From Burkholderia sp. SRS-46 (GTDB lineage: Bacteria; Pseudomonadota; Gammaproteobacteria; Burkholderiales; Burkholderiaceae), in NCBI RefSeq assembly GCF_004343775.1, contig NZ_PTXL01000016.1, positions 1 through 64,000 on the forward strand: a stretch of DNA of 64,000 nucleotides, given 5' to 3'. Shown in pieces: positions 15,824 to 24,102 of this stretch (positions within the stretch are counted from its first letter, which is position 1; each line of letters opens with the position of its first letter). The notes under the pieces were generated by a model, which had not been told where the DNA came from, ran no database searches, and worked only from the letters and a program-made list of their open reading frames with translations. Both the position numbers and the translations under genes were made by a program.

Positions 15824-17953
15824 TCATGCGACGGATGACAGGTCGCAGCGGCGAGGCGGCACCGACGGATTTTCGGCCGTACTGAGCGACGCATTGATCG
15901 GGGAGAAGACACAATGGAGGCGGCTTTTCAGGTCGTCCGGCAATACCAGCAGAACCCGTTGATTCGCGTCACCCTGCGCTACAAGCGGGGACAGCGTTGT
16001 CAGCCCGGCGGGCAGCAGGTGCGCGATGGCGGCGGCATCCGGAAAACCGGACGTGACGCCGACCGTCACTAGATGTCCAGAGTCACGGAACGTTTCCTGA
16101 TAGAGCGCACCATACCAGATCGGCTCACCGCCCACGCCCGCCGGACTGGCCCACACGTAGCGCGACCGCCACAGCCGAAGCACCGTCCGGGCGCCTGGCT
16201 GCCGCGGATCGGAGGCGATGAAGACCAACTCGGATCGCTCACCTGCAGTGAATCTGGGCAGAACGGGACGCTGATCGATCGGCGCCCGCGGCGAGAACCA
16301 TAGCAAGGCGGCTCGCACGGACCAGGCCGGCGCGGGCTGCCAGCCGGCGCGCGCGAGACTGCCCTGGACGGCGGTCGCGCTGTCGGCCCATTGCAGCGGG
16401 AACGGTTCTGCCTCTTCACCATCCATCCCGACGCGCCTGTGCGGCAACTGCTGCCAACCGGTGTCCGCCCACTGATCCGCCGTGATCCCGTGGACGCTCG
16501 CTAGGGGTGCATAACGCGCGAGATCGGCGTCCAAGTCGAGGATCGTGGCCCACGTTCCACCCGCCAGTAACCCAACCATCGCAAGCCCGCCAAAGGTCCG
16601 TGGCGGGACACGCTCGCTGACCTGCCGATGCGTGTATATGAACCCGGCAAGCGCAACGCACGCAAGTCCCAGACTCCAGCCGCCCACCACATCCGTGAGC
16701 CAGTGCGCGCCCAGATACAGGCGGGAAAAGCCGATCAGGACGATTGCGACCGCCGCGATCACGGCGATGCGCCGTCGCGCCACCGGCGCCTGCCGCCGGG
16801 CCAGCAGGAATGCCAGCAGGCCGTAGATGACCATGCTGCCCGTCGCATGACCGCTCGGGAACGAGAACGCGTCGACGCCTTCGTACAGCCCCAGCGGACG
16901 CGCGCGACCGACCGTCAGCTTGAGCAGCATCACCACGCCTTCCGCGGTCCCGACGGCGGAGATCCAGCAGGCAGTCGTGCGCCAGCGTCGTCCTGCAATG
17001 AGGCCGGTACCCACGATGGCGGCCACCGACAGGCGCACGCGGGCGCCGCCCAGCTCGGTGAGGCGCACCATCAGACGATCGGTCGGGGCGGTTCGAAGAC
17101 CCTGCAGGAACGTGTGGATGGCCCTGTCCGCGTGCACGAGCGACGCCGGGACCGCCACGTCATGCACGATCACGATGAGCAGCCAGACGCTGCCGACCAG
17201 CAGCAAGGCCAGCACGGCGCGCAGGCGGAAATCCGGGGCCGCCGGATCCAGGATCACGAACAGCCGCTTCGCCACCGCTGCATGCCGGCGTCTGAGCCGG
17301 TGCAGCGCGTGACGGATGCCGGACTCGACGAGCGGTACGCCGCGCTCGAGGCCAAGGCGCGTGAGCGTGACGGTAAACCAGATGAGGGCCGCCACGATGA
17401 GCAGCAGCACCGCCAGGCGCGTGCTGAGCGCTTGCGCCAGTCGTGCCGTCACGCCGAAGAGCATGCCCGGAAAAAGATGAACCGACGACCACGCCAGGCC
17501 GGAAGCGAGATTGATCGCATGGAACTTCCCGCGCGGCATGCGAGCGACACCTGCAACGAGCGGGACGACGGTGCGCACCGGCGCGGCGAAGCGCGCCAAC
17601 AGGATGCTTTTCGATCCGTGCCGCTCGACGAATCGCTCGCCGCGAACGAGCGCCGCCTCGTGCCCGCCCGAACTCCACCATCCCCGGACTTCGTCGTGAT
17701 ACCGCCGGCCCAGCTCGTAGCTCAGAGCGTCACCGACTGCGGCGCCGAGCACGGCCATGCCCAGTGTGAACCACCCGTCCAGGGTGCCCGCCCCGACGAA
17801 TGCACCCGCCGCGAACAGGATCGCCCGGGCCGGGACGAGTGTGCCGACGACGGCGAAGGACGCGAGCAGCGCACCGGCGGCCACGACGGCCAGCACGCTG
17901 TACGAATGCGCGGACACGCTATCAAGCAGAACATGCATGGACAGGTCGGTCAA
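15824..17953 (-). CDS. DedA - PAP2 phosphatase - LssY C-terminal domain fusion protein
   Basis: A 709-aa membrane protein in three parts. Residues about 15-200 are DedA/SNARE-associated, with a helical hairpin and FAAPVRTVVPLVAGVARM. Residues about 245-445 are a PAP2 phosphatase with all three motifs: KLTVGRARP, PSGHA and SRLYLGAHWLTD. Residues about 480-680 resemble the LssY C-terminal domain. DedA proteins recycle undecaprenyl phosphate across the membrane, and PAP2 enzymes remove phosphate from lipid pyrophosphates; a carrier-lipid recycling role is inferred. The start is TTG 17953 or ATG 17938, neither with a strong ribosome site. It heads an operon with the MFS gene. Confidence 0.85.
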   Translation of the reverse strand: MTDLSMHVLLDSVSAHSYSVLAVVAAGALLASFAVVGTLVPARAILFAAGAFVGAGTLDGWFTLGMAVLGAAVGDALSYELGRRYHDEVRGWWSSGGHEAALVRGERFVERHGSKSILLARFAAPVRTVVPLVAGVARMPRGKFHAINLASGLAWSSVHLFPGMLFGVTARLAQALSTRLAVLLLIVAALIWFTVTLTRLGLERGVPLVESGIRHALHRLRRRHAAVAKRLFVILDPAAPDFRLRAVLALLLVGSVWLLIVIVHDVAVPASLVHADRAIHTFLQGLRTAPTDRLMVRLTELGGARVRLSVAAIVGTGLIAGRRWRTTACWISAVGTAEGVVMLLKLTVGRARPLGLYEGVDAFSFPSGHATGSMVIYGLLAFLLARRQAPVARRRIAVIAAVAIVLIGFSRLYLGAHWLTDVVGGWSLGLACVALAGFIYTHRQVSERVPPRTFGGLAMVGLLAGGTWATILDLDADLARYAPLASVHGITADQWADTGWQQLPHRRVGMDGEEAEPFPLQWADSATAVQGSLARAGWQPAPAWSVRAALLWFSPRAPIDQRPVLPRFTAGERSELVFIASDPRQPGARTVLRLWRSRYVWASPAGVGGEPIWYGALYQETFRDSGHLVTVGVTSGFPDAAAIAHLLPAGLTTLSPLVAQGDANQRVLLVLPDDLKSRLHCVFSPINASLSTAENPSVPPRRCDLSSVA

Positions 17954-18059
17954 AAAGAGACCCGGTTACCCACCGGGCCATGAAAAGGCGACCACCGGAC
18001 GGCAGCATGTCCGGCCGGCCGCCTGCGTGGCCTGGATAGCGATCACGCCAGGCAAAACT

Positions 18060-18782
18060 TCAGAAATTCAAGCCGAGCTTGAGCTTGACCATCGAGAAGC
18101 GGTCGGTCGGATCGCCGACCTGTTGGTGGTAGAAGTACGACACGCCGGCAAAGTAGCGCTTGCTCGGGTAGTAGTTGACCCCAACCTCGAATTCGCGCTT
18201 GTGCGTTGGTGCGGTGTCAAATTCGCCGAGGTTCTCGTAGATATGGGCGGCCACGAACGCGCCATATTTTTCCAGGAAACGATGCTCGACCGTTCCGGAC
18301 AGATCGTAGAAGACGCGGCCCCCGGCATTGCGCTTTTCGGCAAGCACGCCGGCGGTGAGGCTTGTGTTCGGCGCGATATCGCTGTTCCAGCCCAGGCCCG
18401 CCACCGCCCAGTAGTAGTTGTCCGTGAACGTGAAGTTGTTGTGGTGAAGAATCCCGACCGTCGCGTTCAGATGCTCGGTGAGCGGATAGTTATAGTTGAT
18501 CTGCTCTTCCAGCTTGTGTTCGCGGACCATCGCGTTATCGACGCCGTGATACGAATTCTCGACATACTGCTCGATGCGAAAGTCAAAGTTGCCTTTCATC
18601 CAGCTCGGCGCGTAGTTCGCGGTCAACCGGTTGTTCATCGACGGCATCAGACGCGTCTGGGTGGACAGGTTGCCCGTCGCCAGATACTGCCCGGTGAATT
18701 CGTCCGCGTGGGCCACCCCATACCAGCCGGAGAGACAGCCCAGCAACGTTGCGATCCTGATTCCTGCTCGGGTTGGTTGCAT
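18060..18782 (-). CDS. Outer-membrane beta-barrel protein, 240 aa
   Basis: A signal peptide (cleavage probably after GVAHA, about residue 26) is followed by alternating hydrophobic/polar strands rich in aromatic residues. The protein ends in LKLGLNF with the terminal Phe used for outer-membrane insertion. Pairs of Tyr/Asn-rich strands suggest 8 to 12 strands. I cannot assign a specific family or substrate. It lies between the DedA-PAP2 gene and the flavo-iron-sulfur reductase, all on the minus strand, and may share a transcript with the latter (39 bp spacing). Confidence 0.75.
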   Translation of the reverse strand: MQPTRAGIRIATLLGCLSGWYGVAHADEFTGQYLATGNLSTQTRLMPSMNNRLTANYAPSWMKGNFDFRIEQYVENSYHGVDNAMVREHKLEEQINYNYPLTEHLNATVGILHHNNFTFTDNYYWAVAGLGWNSDIAPNTSLTAGVLAEKRNAGGRVFYDLSGTVEHRFLEKYGAFVAAHIYENLGEFDTAPTHKREFEVGVNYYPSKRYFAGVSYFYHQQVGDPTDRFSMVKLKLGLNF

Positions 18783-18821
18783 TCCTTATCCCTGTTGTTG
18801 TTGACGACTCGCCGGCGACGT

Positions 18822-20468
18822 CTACGCCTCGAGACTGATTTCGCTTGTCAATGCACGTGCCTGGCATGCGAGAACGAACTGTTCACGGACCTCTCGACCG
18901 CTCAGCGCATCGTCGCGGTGCATGCTGACCTTGCCGGCGACCACCTTCACCTTGCAGCTGCCACACGTCCCGGCCCGACACGCCGAATCAATCGGGACGC
19001 CTGCTTCTTCGGCCGCGTCGAGCAGCGAGGTGCCCGCCGGTGCGAAACAGGTCGCCCCCGAACGGGTGAACGTCACGTTGGCATCGACGGACTGGTCATC
19101 GCTTTCCACATCTCCGTGGCGGCCGAACGATTCCGTGTAGATCTGGGCGTCCGGCACACCGAGACGTTGCAGCAGCGCGGTCGCCGCGACCATCATCGGT
19201 TCGGGGCCACACAGATGCACCCGCCGGTGCCGTAGCTGCGGCACGAATCCGGACAGAATTTCGGCGGTGATCAGCCCGTGGGGGCCATGCCATTCGTAGC
19301 CCGTGACGCTGGTCGGCAGGATCAGCAGCTTCAGGCGGGAATAGTGCCGCTTGATGTCGGCCAGTTCGTCGCGAAACAGGATGTCGGCCGGTGTGCGTAC
19401 CGCAAACAGCAGATACACGTCGTGCGGCCAGTTGCGGGCCGCCAGATGTCGGAGGACGCTCAGCAGTGGCGTCACGCCGATGCCGCCGGCAATCAGCACG
19501 AGGCTCCTGGCCTCTGCGCCCGTGAAACAGAACGTGCCGCGCGGTCCCAGGCAATCGAGCGAGTCCCCGACTTCGACCTGGGTGTGCAGCCAGCCCGAGC
19601 CCCGTCCGTTCTCCTGCCGCCTGACCGAAATGTCGCAATAGTCACGCTGATCGGGTGCCGACGAGATGCTGTAGTTGCGCACGAAAGACCGGCCACCATC
19701 ATTGATCCGCAGGCTCAGGTACTGGCCGGGCTGGAATTCGAACGGCAGCTGCTTGCGGTCCGGATCAATCAGCCGGAAGGTTTTCACGTTCGGCGTCACA
19801 TCCGTGATCTGCGCCACGCTCAGGCGCCCCCGCCAGGACGGGGCCGCGCGGCTGCGCTGCATTTCGGCTTCCTGCGCGAGGGCTCGCCGTAGCTGCTTGC
19901 CGAGCGTGATACGCCACGCGATCAGCGCCGTACAAACCAGCGCACAGGCTTCGATGAAGATCTTGCCGCCGTCGAGGAAATCGACCGGTGTGCCGGGCTT
20001 GAGTGACGGATCGGCGAGCACCCCGTGGATAAGGAACGCCACGATCACCACGTAGGAGGCGTAGTGCAACTGCTTCCAGAACGCATACTGGAACCGCTGC
20101 CTCAGATACGCGGTGACGACCACGAAAATCAGCGTGTAGGCGGCGAGGCCGCCCAGTCCGTTGATGACCGGCTGCTCGGGCGCGACGATCGGATAAAAGA
20201 CCGCGAGCACCGTAAAGTGCGCCGCCTTCGCCAGGGGCAACCATGCCGGGTGCAACAGTGCAAGAAAGAGCGCGCCATATCCCGACCACTTGTGAAGGCC
20301 GAACAGCGGAAGCCGCCGGTACGGCCAGCGAGCGACGGGGTTGTACTGGACCGACAGCAACAGACCGACCAGCAGGTTTAGCGTCATGACGCCCGCCGCG
20401 GCCAGGCCGACATACGAACTGATGTCGATGAAGGAGATGCCGAACTGCTGGATGAGTTGTGCTTCCAT
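18822..20468 (-). CDS. Ferric-reductase-like membrane flavoprotein with 2Fe-2S ferredoxin domain
   Basis: A 548-aa modular electron-transfer protein. Residues about 10-200 form a ferric-reductase-like heme membrane domain with His residues in helices (GLHKWSGYG, QLHYASYVV). Residues about 215-440 form an FAD/NAD(P) reductase domain (RNYSISSAP, GGIGVTPLLSVL, LCGPEPMM). Residues about 460-548 form a plant-type ferredoxin with CRAGTCGSC and a distal ACQA Cys. ATG at 20468 is chosen because the membrane domain begins there. A CusR-like box lies 113 bp upstream, so it is probably induced by envelope or metal stress. The acceptor is unknown. Confidence 0.88.
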   Translation of the reverse strand: MEAQLIQQFGISFIDISSYVGLAAAGVMTLNLLVGLLLSVQYNPVARWPYRRLPLFGLHKWSGYGALFLALLHPAWLPLAKAAHFTVLAVFYPIVAPEQPVINGLGGLAAYTLIFVVVTAYLRQRFQYAFWKQLHYASYVVIVAFLIHGVLADPSLKPGTPVDFLDGGKIFIEACALVCTALIAWRITLGKQLRRALAQEAEMQRSRAAPSWRGRLSVAQITDVTPNVKTFRLIDPDRKQLPFEFQPGQYLSLRINDGGRSFVRNYSISSAPDQRDYCDISVRRQENGRGSGWLHTQVEVGDSLDCLGPRGTFCFTGAEARSLVLIAGGIGVTPLLSVLRHLAARNWPHDVYLLFAVRTPADILFRDELADIKRHYSRLKLLILPTSVTGYEWHGPHGLITAEILSGFVPQLRHRRVHLCGPEPMMVAATALLQRLGVPDAQIYTESFGRHGDVESDDQSVDANVTFTRSGATCFAPAGTSLLDAAEEAGVPIDSACRAGTCGSCKVKVVAGKVSMHRDDALSGREVREQFVLACQARALTSEISLEA

Positions 20469-20580
20469 GGCTTGTTGCCTGTTGGTTCGAGGCACGGGAC
20501 GGGGCGGACGCCCGACCGCACGGTGCCCCCGGTAAAGCCGCATGGTACGGATCGATGTCGGACATATCTCGCACGGGTTT

Positions 20581-20600
20581 ATGACATTGCTGTCATTTTT
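20581..20600 (+). promoter_or_regulatory. CusR/CopR-like box 1
   Basis: ATGACATTGCTGTCATTTTT is a near-perfect palindrome of TGACA and TGTCA. It lies 113 bp upstream of the reductase start at 20468. Confidence 0.65.
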
Positions 20601-20800
20601 GACGGCGCACGGTGAGTGGCCGCTCCGCCGCGCGGCGACGCTGCGCGATGCCCTGAACGGATGACGCACCACGCTGCCTCAACCCGGCGGTTGGCATAAG
20701 CGGCGATTCAGGCATGCGCTGTGGCAGGCCATTGGCGGCCCGAGGGGCCCGCCTGCTTCGCACATCGGGGCGTCGATTGGGTGTTCGCGAGTTCCGGCGC

Positions 20801-20820
20801 AAACTGACAGAAATGTAATC
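20801..20820 (-). promoter_or_regulatory. CusR/CopR-like box 2
   Basis: Minus strand reads GATTACATTTCTGTCAGTTT. It lies 94 bp upstream of the ATG at 20914. Confidence 0.6.
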
Positions 20821-20913
20821 TTTCGGTTAGACGGCTGATCCGGGCCGCGCGACATAGTGACGGACATCGGACGGCCCGCGCCTTCCGCTTTTTCACCTAC
20901 CGGGAGAAATGTC

Positions 20914-21282
20914 ATGAGCAAACTGAGGTCCGCACTGGTCGCCGGACTGGCCTGTACCGTCATCGCGGCATTGCCATTGGGCACGGCTTACGCCAAGAAA
21001 GGGCAAAGCAAGTGGCCCGTCACCATGGGCGAAGTGACGGAGGTCACTGCCAGCAGCAATACTTTCGCGATCAAGGACGCCGACGGTCACATCACACGCT
21101 TCAAGACGACACCCGATACCGAGTTCGAGACGGAACGCGAGCGTCCGGTGAAATTCAGCTGGACGGGCAGTTTTGCCGACATCCAGCCGGGGCGCTGGGT
21201 GCGGGTCAAGTATTTTGGCTCGACCGAAACAAAGGTTGCCCGCGACGTCGACGTCTTCCTGTACGGTCAGCCAACCCCGTGA
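20914..21282 (+). CDS. Small periplasmic protein, 122 aa
   Basis: ATG at 20914 follows GGGAGA. A clear signal peptide (MSKLRSALVAGLACTVIAAL..., cleavage probably after AYA, about residue 27) is followed by a basic linker and a compact beta-rich domain (GEVTEVTASSNTFAIKDADG, then FADIQPGRWVRVKYFG) resembling small OB-like periplasmic domains. I do not know its function. It is the first plus-strand gene after a CusR-like box and lies upstream of a broken methyltransferase and a two-component system, so it may be a target of that system. Confidence 0.7.
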   Translation: MSKLRSALVAGLACTVIAALPLGTAYAKKGQSKWPVTMGEVTEVTASSNTFAIKDADGHITRFKTTPDTEFETERERPVKFSWTGSFADIQPGRWVRVKYFGSTETKVARDVDVFLYGQPTP

Positions 21283-21294
21283 GGAGACGCTCCG

Positions 21295-21984
21295 ATGCCT
21301 TCTGCCGATTCCCTCCCTTTCTTTCGGGCGTGGCTCGCCGCGCCGTTCAGGGTGGGGGCGATGTTTCCCTCCAGCGAGGCCCTGGCGAAAGCGATGACGG
21401 TGGAGATCACGTCCTCGTGTGCGCCGTGATCGAACTCGGCGCGGGCACAGGCGTGGTGACGCGGGCGCTGCTCGCGCGCGGCATCCCCGAAGACGAGCTG
21501 ACCCTGGTCGAGCAGGCACCGGAGTTCGCGCGGGTTCTCGCGATGCGTTTTCTCGCTGCCAGGGTGTTGCAGCTGGATGCGGCACGCCTGACCGACCCGG
21601 CTCGATGTGCTGGATGGCGAGCGCGCGGGTGCGGTGGTAAGCGGCTTGCCGTTGCTGCCGATCACGCCTGAGAGGGTGATGCGGATACTCTGTGGTGCGT
21701 TCAGACACCTGCGTGCCGACGGTGCCGTGTATCAGTTCACCTATGGTTGGCGTTGTCCGGTGCCGCAACCGGTGCTCGATCGTCTCGGCCTGAAAGCCAC
21801 GCGCATTGACTTCGTGACGGGCAATCTCCCGCCTGCAGCCGTCTATCGTATCCGTCGCCGGCCACGTGCACGGCACATTGGCCAGCGCGCTCCGGAGGCG
21901 GTTGGCGACTCTCGGGTAACGGATCGACCCGCGCTTCCGGCATCATTCGTGAGGGGTGAGCCAGTACAGGAAGGAATCCGATGA
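21295..21984 (+). pseudogene. SAM-dependent methyltransferase, broken by two frameshifts
   Basis: Three consecutive frames give one protein. MPSADSLPFFRAWLAAPFRV starts at 21295. VIELGAGTGVVTRALLARGI is the SAM-binding motif I, reached after a frameshift near 21415. GAVVSGLPLLPITPERVMRI follows a second frameshift near 21605. This pattern is that of phospholipid N-methyltransferase / rRNA dimethylase-like proteins. The last frame ends in TGA overlapping the ATG of the response regulator, showing it once belonged to that operon. Sequencing error is possible, but two shifts make true decay likely. Confidence 0.8.
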
Positions 21985-22652
21985 AGGCACTGATTATCGA
22001 GGACGACCGGAAAACCCGCGACTTTATTCAGCGAGGGCTGGGCGAGAACGGCTTCACCGTCGATCAGGCGGAAAACGGTGAAGACGGGCTGCATCTGGCG
22101 GTCACCGGGCATTACGACATCATCGTGCTCGACGTGATGATGCCGAAGAAGGACGGATGGTCGGTACTGCGGGAACTGCGCGACGCCGGCAGCGTCGCGC
22201 CCGTCATTTTTCTCACGGCGAAGGACACCGTTGATGACCGGATACAGGGGCTCGAGAACGGGGCCGACGACTATCTGGTCAAGCCGTTTTCGTTCAGCGA
22301 ACTGCTCACCCGCATCCGTACCGTGCTTCGGCGCAGCCCGGCCCTGCTGCCCGAAACCATTCAGGTCGGCGATCTGTCGTTGTCGCTCACCCGGCACCGG
22401 GCAGTGCGAGGTGGCAAGCTGCTGCAATTGACCCCGAAGGAGTTCGCGCTACTCACGCTGCTGGCTCAACGACCGGGAGAAGTGGTCTCGCGCGCCGTGA
22501 TTGCCGATCGTATCTGGGACGTGAACTTCGACACCGATACGAATGTGATCGATGTCGCGGTACGCCGGCTTCGCGCCAAGGTGGATGAAGGCTTTCCTCA
22601 AAAACTCATTCATACGGTTCGGGGTGTCGGCTATGTTCTGGAAATCCGGTAG
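21981..22652 (+). CDS. OmpR-family response regulator, heavy-metal (CusR/IrlR) type
   Basis: A 223-aa protein. The receiver domain has acidic residues IEDD near the N-terminus, the phospho-acceptor Asp in IIVLDVMMPKKDG (about 51), conserved Thr/Ser and Lys in LTAKD and LVKPFSFSEL. The winged-helix DNA-binding domain contains LTPKEFALLTLLAQRPGE and VIDVAVRRLRAKVD. The IWDVNFDTDTNVID segment is characteristic of metal-responsive regulators such as CusR. It overlaps the kinase gene by 20 nt. It is a likely binder of the CusR-like boxes in this island. Confidence 0.9.
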   Translation: MKALIIEDDRKTRDFIQRGLGENGFTVDQAENGEDGLHLAVTGHYDIIVLDVMMPKKDGWSVLRELRDAGSVAPVIFLTAKDTVDDRIQGLENGADDYLVKPFSFSELLTRIRTVLRRSPALLPETIQVGDLSLSLTRHRAVRGGKLLQLTPKEFALLTLLAQRPGEVVSRAVIADRIWDVNFDTDTNVIDVAVRRLRAKVDEGFPQKLIHTVRGVGYVLEIR

Positions 22653-24102
22653 TCGTCCGGGCCGGCACGCCGGCGGCTCGATCGCGGTTCGTCTGGCGCT
22701 GATGTACGGGCTGACCGCCTTCGTCGTAATCGGCGGGGTCAACAGCTATCTTTACGACGCATTGCGTGCCGGCCTGTACGCCGCCGATCAGGGCCGACTG
22801 GAAACCTATGTGCGCTCGCTTCAGCGCATGCTCCTGAAGCTCGACAGCGATGACTTGATGGAAGCCCAGCCCAAATGGCAGGAACGGGTTCTGGAGAATC
22901 CCGACTTCCGGTCTCGTATCCTCGACGGCAACCGGGTGCTCGCCGTCACACCCGACATGCCGGTTCCAGCGGAACGGTTCCCGGCTGCGCCCGCCGATAT
23001 CGACCGTTTTCCTGCCTCGACCCAATGGACCGACGCGGACGGCACGCCGTACCGGCTCACCGCCGCGCTCGGTGAGCTCGATAGCGCTAAGCGCCTGCCG
23101 CGCCGTATCCAGGCCGCCATGGACGTCTCCCAGACCGAGGAAACGATTGCCCATTACCGCTGGCGCGCGCTCCTGATGCTGGCGCTGGGCACGCTCGCCT
23201 CGACCCTGTTGGGCTATGCGATTTCACAACGCGGGTTGCGGCCTCTGGTCGTGATCAGTCAGCACACCGAGCAGGTGACGGCCCAGGACCTGGGCCGCCG
23301 GATCGCGGCGCATGGCTGGCCGATCGAACTGCGCACGCTTGCGAGCCACTTCGATGCGATGCTGGAACGCCTCGAGCGATCGTTTGACCAGCTGTCCCGC
23401 TTCTCGGCCGATATCGCTCACGAATTGCGCGGGCCGGTGAACAATCTCGTCGGCGCGACCGATCTGATGCTCGCGCGGGAACGCACCGTCGACGAGTATC
23501 GCGAGCTGCTCGGTTCGAATCTGGAGGAACTCGATCGGCTCGCGCGCATGATTGACAGCATGCTGTTCATGGCGAGGGTGGAAAGTCATCACATCCGTCT
23601 GGTTCTGCAGCCGCTCGATGCCGCGCACGAGATGCAGGCAGTGGCCGCGCTGTTCGAAGCCTGGGCGGAGGAACGGAATTCGCCGATTCGCTGCCACGGT
23701 AGTGGCACCTTCCGGGCCGACGTGATGCTCGTGCGGCGGGCGCTCTCTAACCTGGTGTCCAATGCGCTGAAATACGGCGCGACGCCAGCGGGCATCGATC
23801 TGTACGCGCACGTGTCCGGCACGCAGGTCGTGATGACCGTGCGGGACTACGGTGCGGGGGTCGCCGACGTCCATGCTGCGCATCTGTTCGAGCGGTTTTT
23901 CCGGGGCGAAACGGCGCGCTCCCGCGATACCGAAGGTACAGGGCTCGGCCTGTCGATCGTCCAGTCGATCATGGACCTGCATCAGGGACGCGTCGAATTC
24001 CGACCTGGGGAAGCGGGTGGCGCCGAATTCCGGCTGATTTTTGCCGGGGCGATCGACGGCCCCAACGCGGCGGGCGAAGCGCCGACGGGCAGATCATCCT
24101 GA
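22633..24102 (+). CDS. Heavy-metal sensor histidine kinase (CusS-like)
   Basis: A 489-aa inner-membrane kinase. It has a first membrane helix (about 22-42), a periplasmic sensor of about 130 residues, a second helix (about 180-200), HAMP, a His box DIAHELRGPVNNL (about residue 262), and an ATPase domain with the N box LSNLVSNALKYG and the G boxes VRDYGAGV and GTGLGLSIV. The usual HELRTP reads HELRGP here, a change next to the phospho-His. Its last 121 nt overlap the convergent penicillin-binding protein gene. Confidence 0.88.
   Translation: MFWKSGSRPGRHAGGSIAVRLALMYGLTAFVVIGGVNSYLYDALRAGLYAADQGRLETYVRSLQRMLLKLDSDDLMEAQPKWQERVLENPDFRSRILDGNRVLAVTPDMPVPAERFPAAPADIDRFPASTQWTDADGTPYRLTAALGELDSAKRLPRRIQAAMDVSQTEETIAHYRWRALLMLALGTLASTLLGYAISQRGLRPLVVISQHTEQVTAQDLGRRIAAHGWPIELRTLASHFDAMLERLERSFDQLSRFSADIAHELRGPVNNLVGATDLMLARERTVDEYRELLGSNLEELDRLARMIDSMLFMARVESHHIRLVLQPLDAAHEMQAVAALFEAWAEERNSPIRCHGSGTFRADVMLVRRALSNLVSNALKYGATPAGIDLYAHVSGTQVVMTVRDYGAGVADVHAAHLFERFFRGETARSRDTEGTGLGLSIVQSIMDLHQGRVEFRPGEAGGAEFRLIFAGAIDGPNAAGEAPTGRSS

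Larger units (their letters stand above)
20469..20913. other. Divergent regulatory region with two CusR-like boxes
   Basis: No gene seen. It separates the minus-strand reductase from the plus-strand periplasmic protein gene and carries boxes at 20581-20600 and 20801-20820, one proximal to each gene. Confidence 0.6.

Noticed and set aside
16628..17983. 451-codon plus-strand frame over the DedA-PAP2 gene
   Set aside because: Antisense shadow; the opposite strand carries all PAP2 catalytic motifs.
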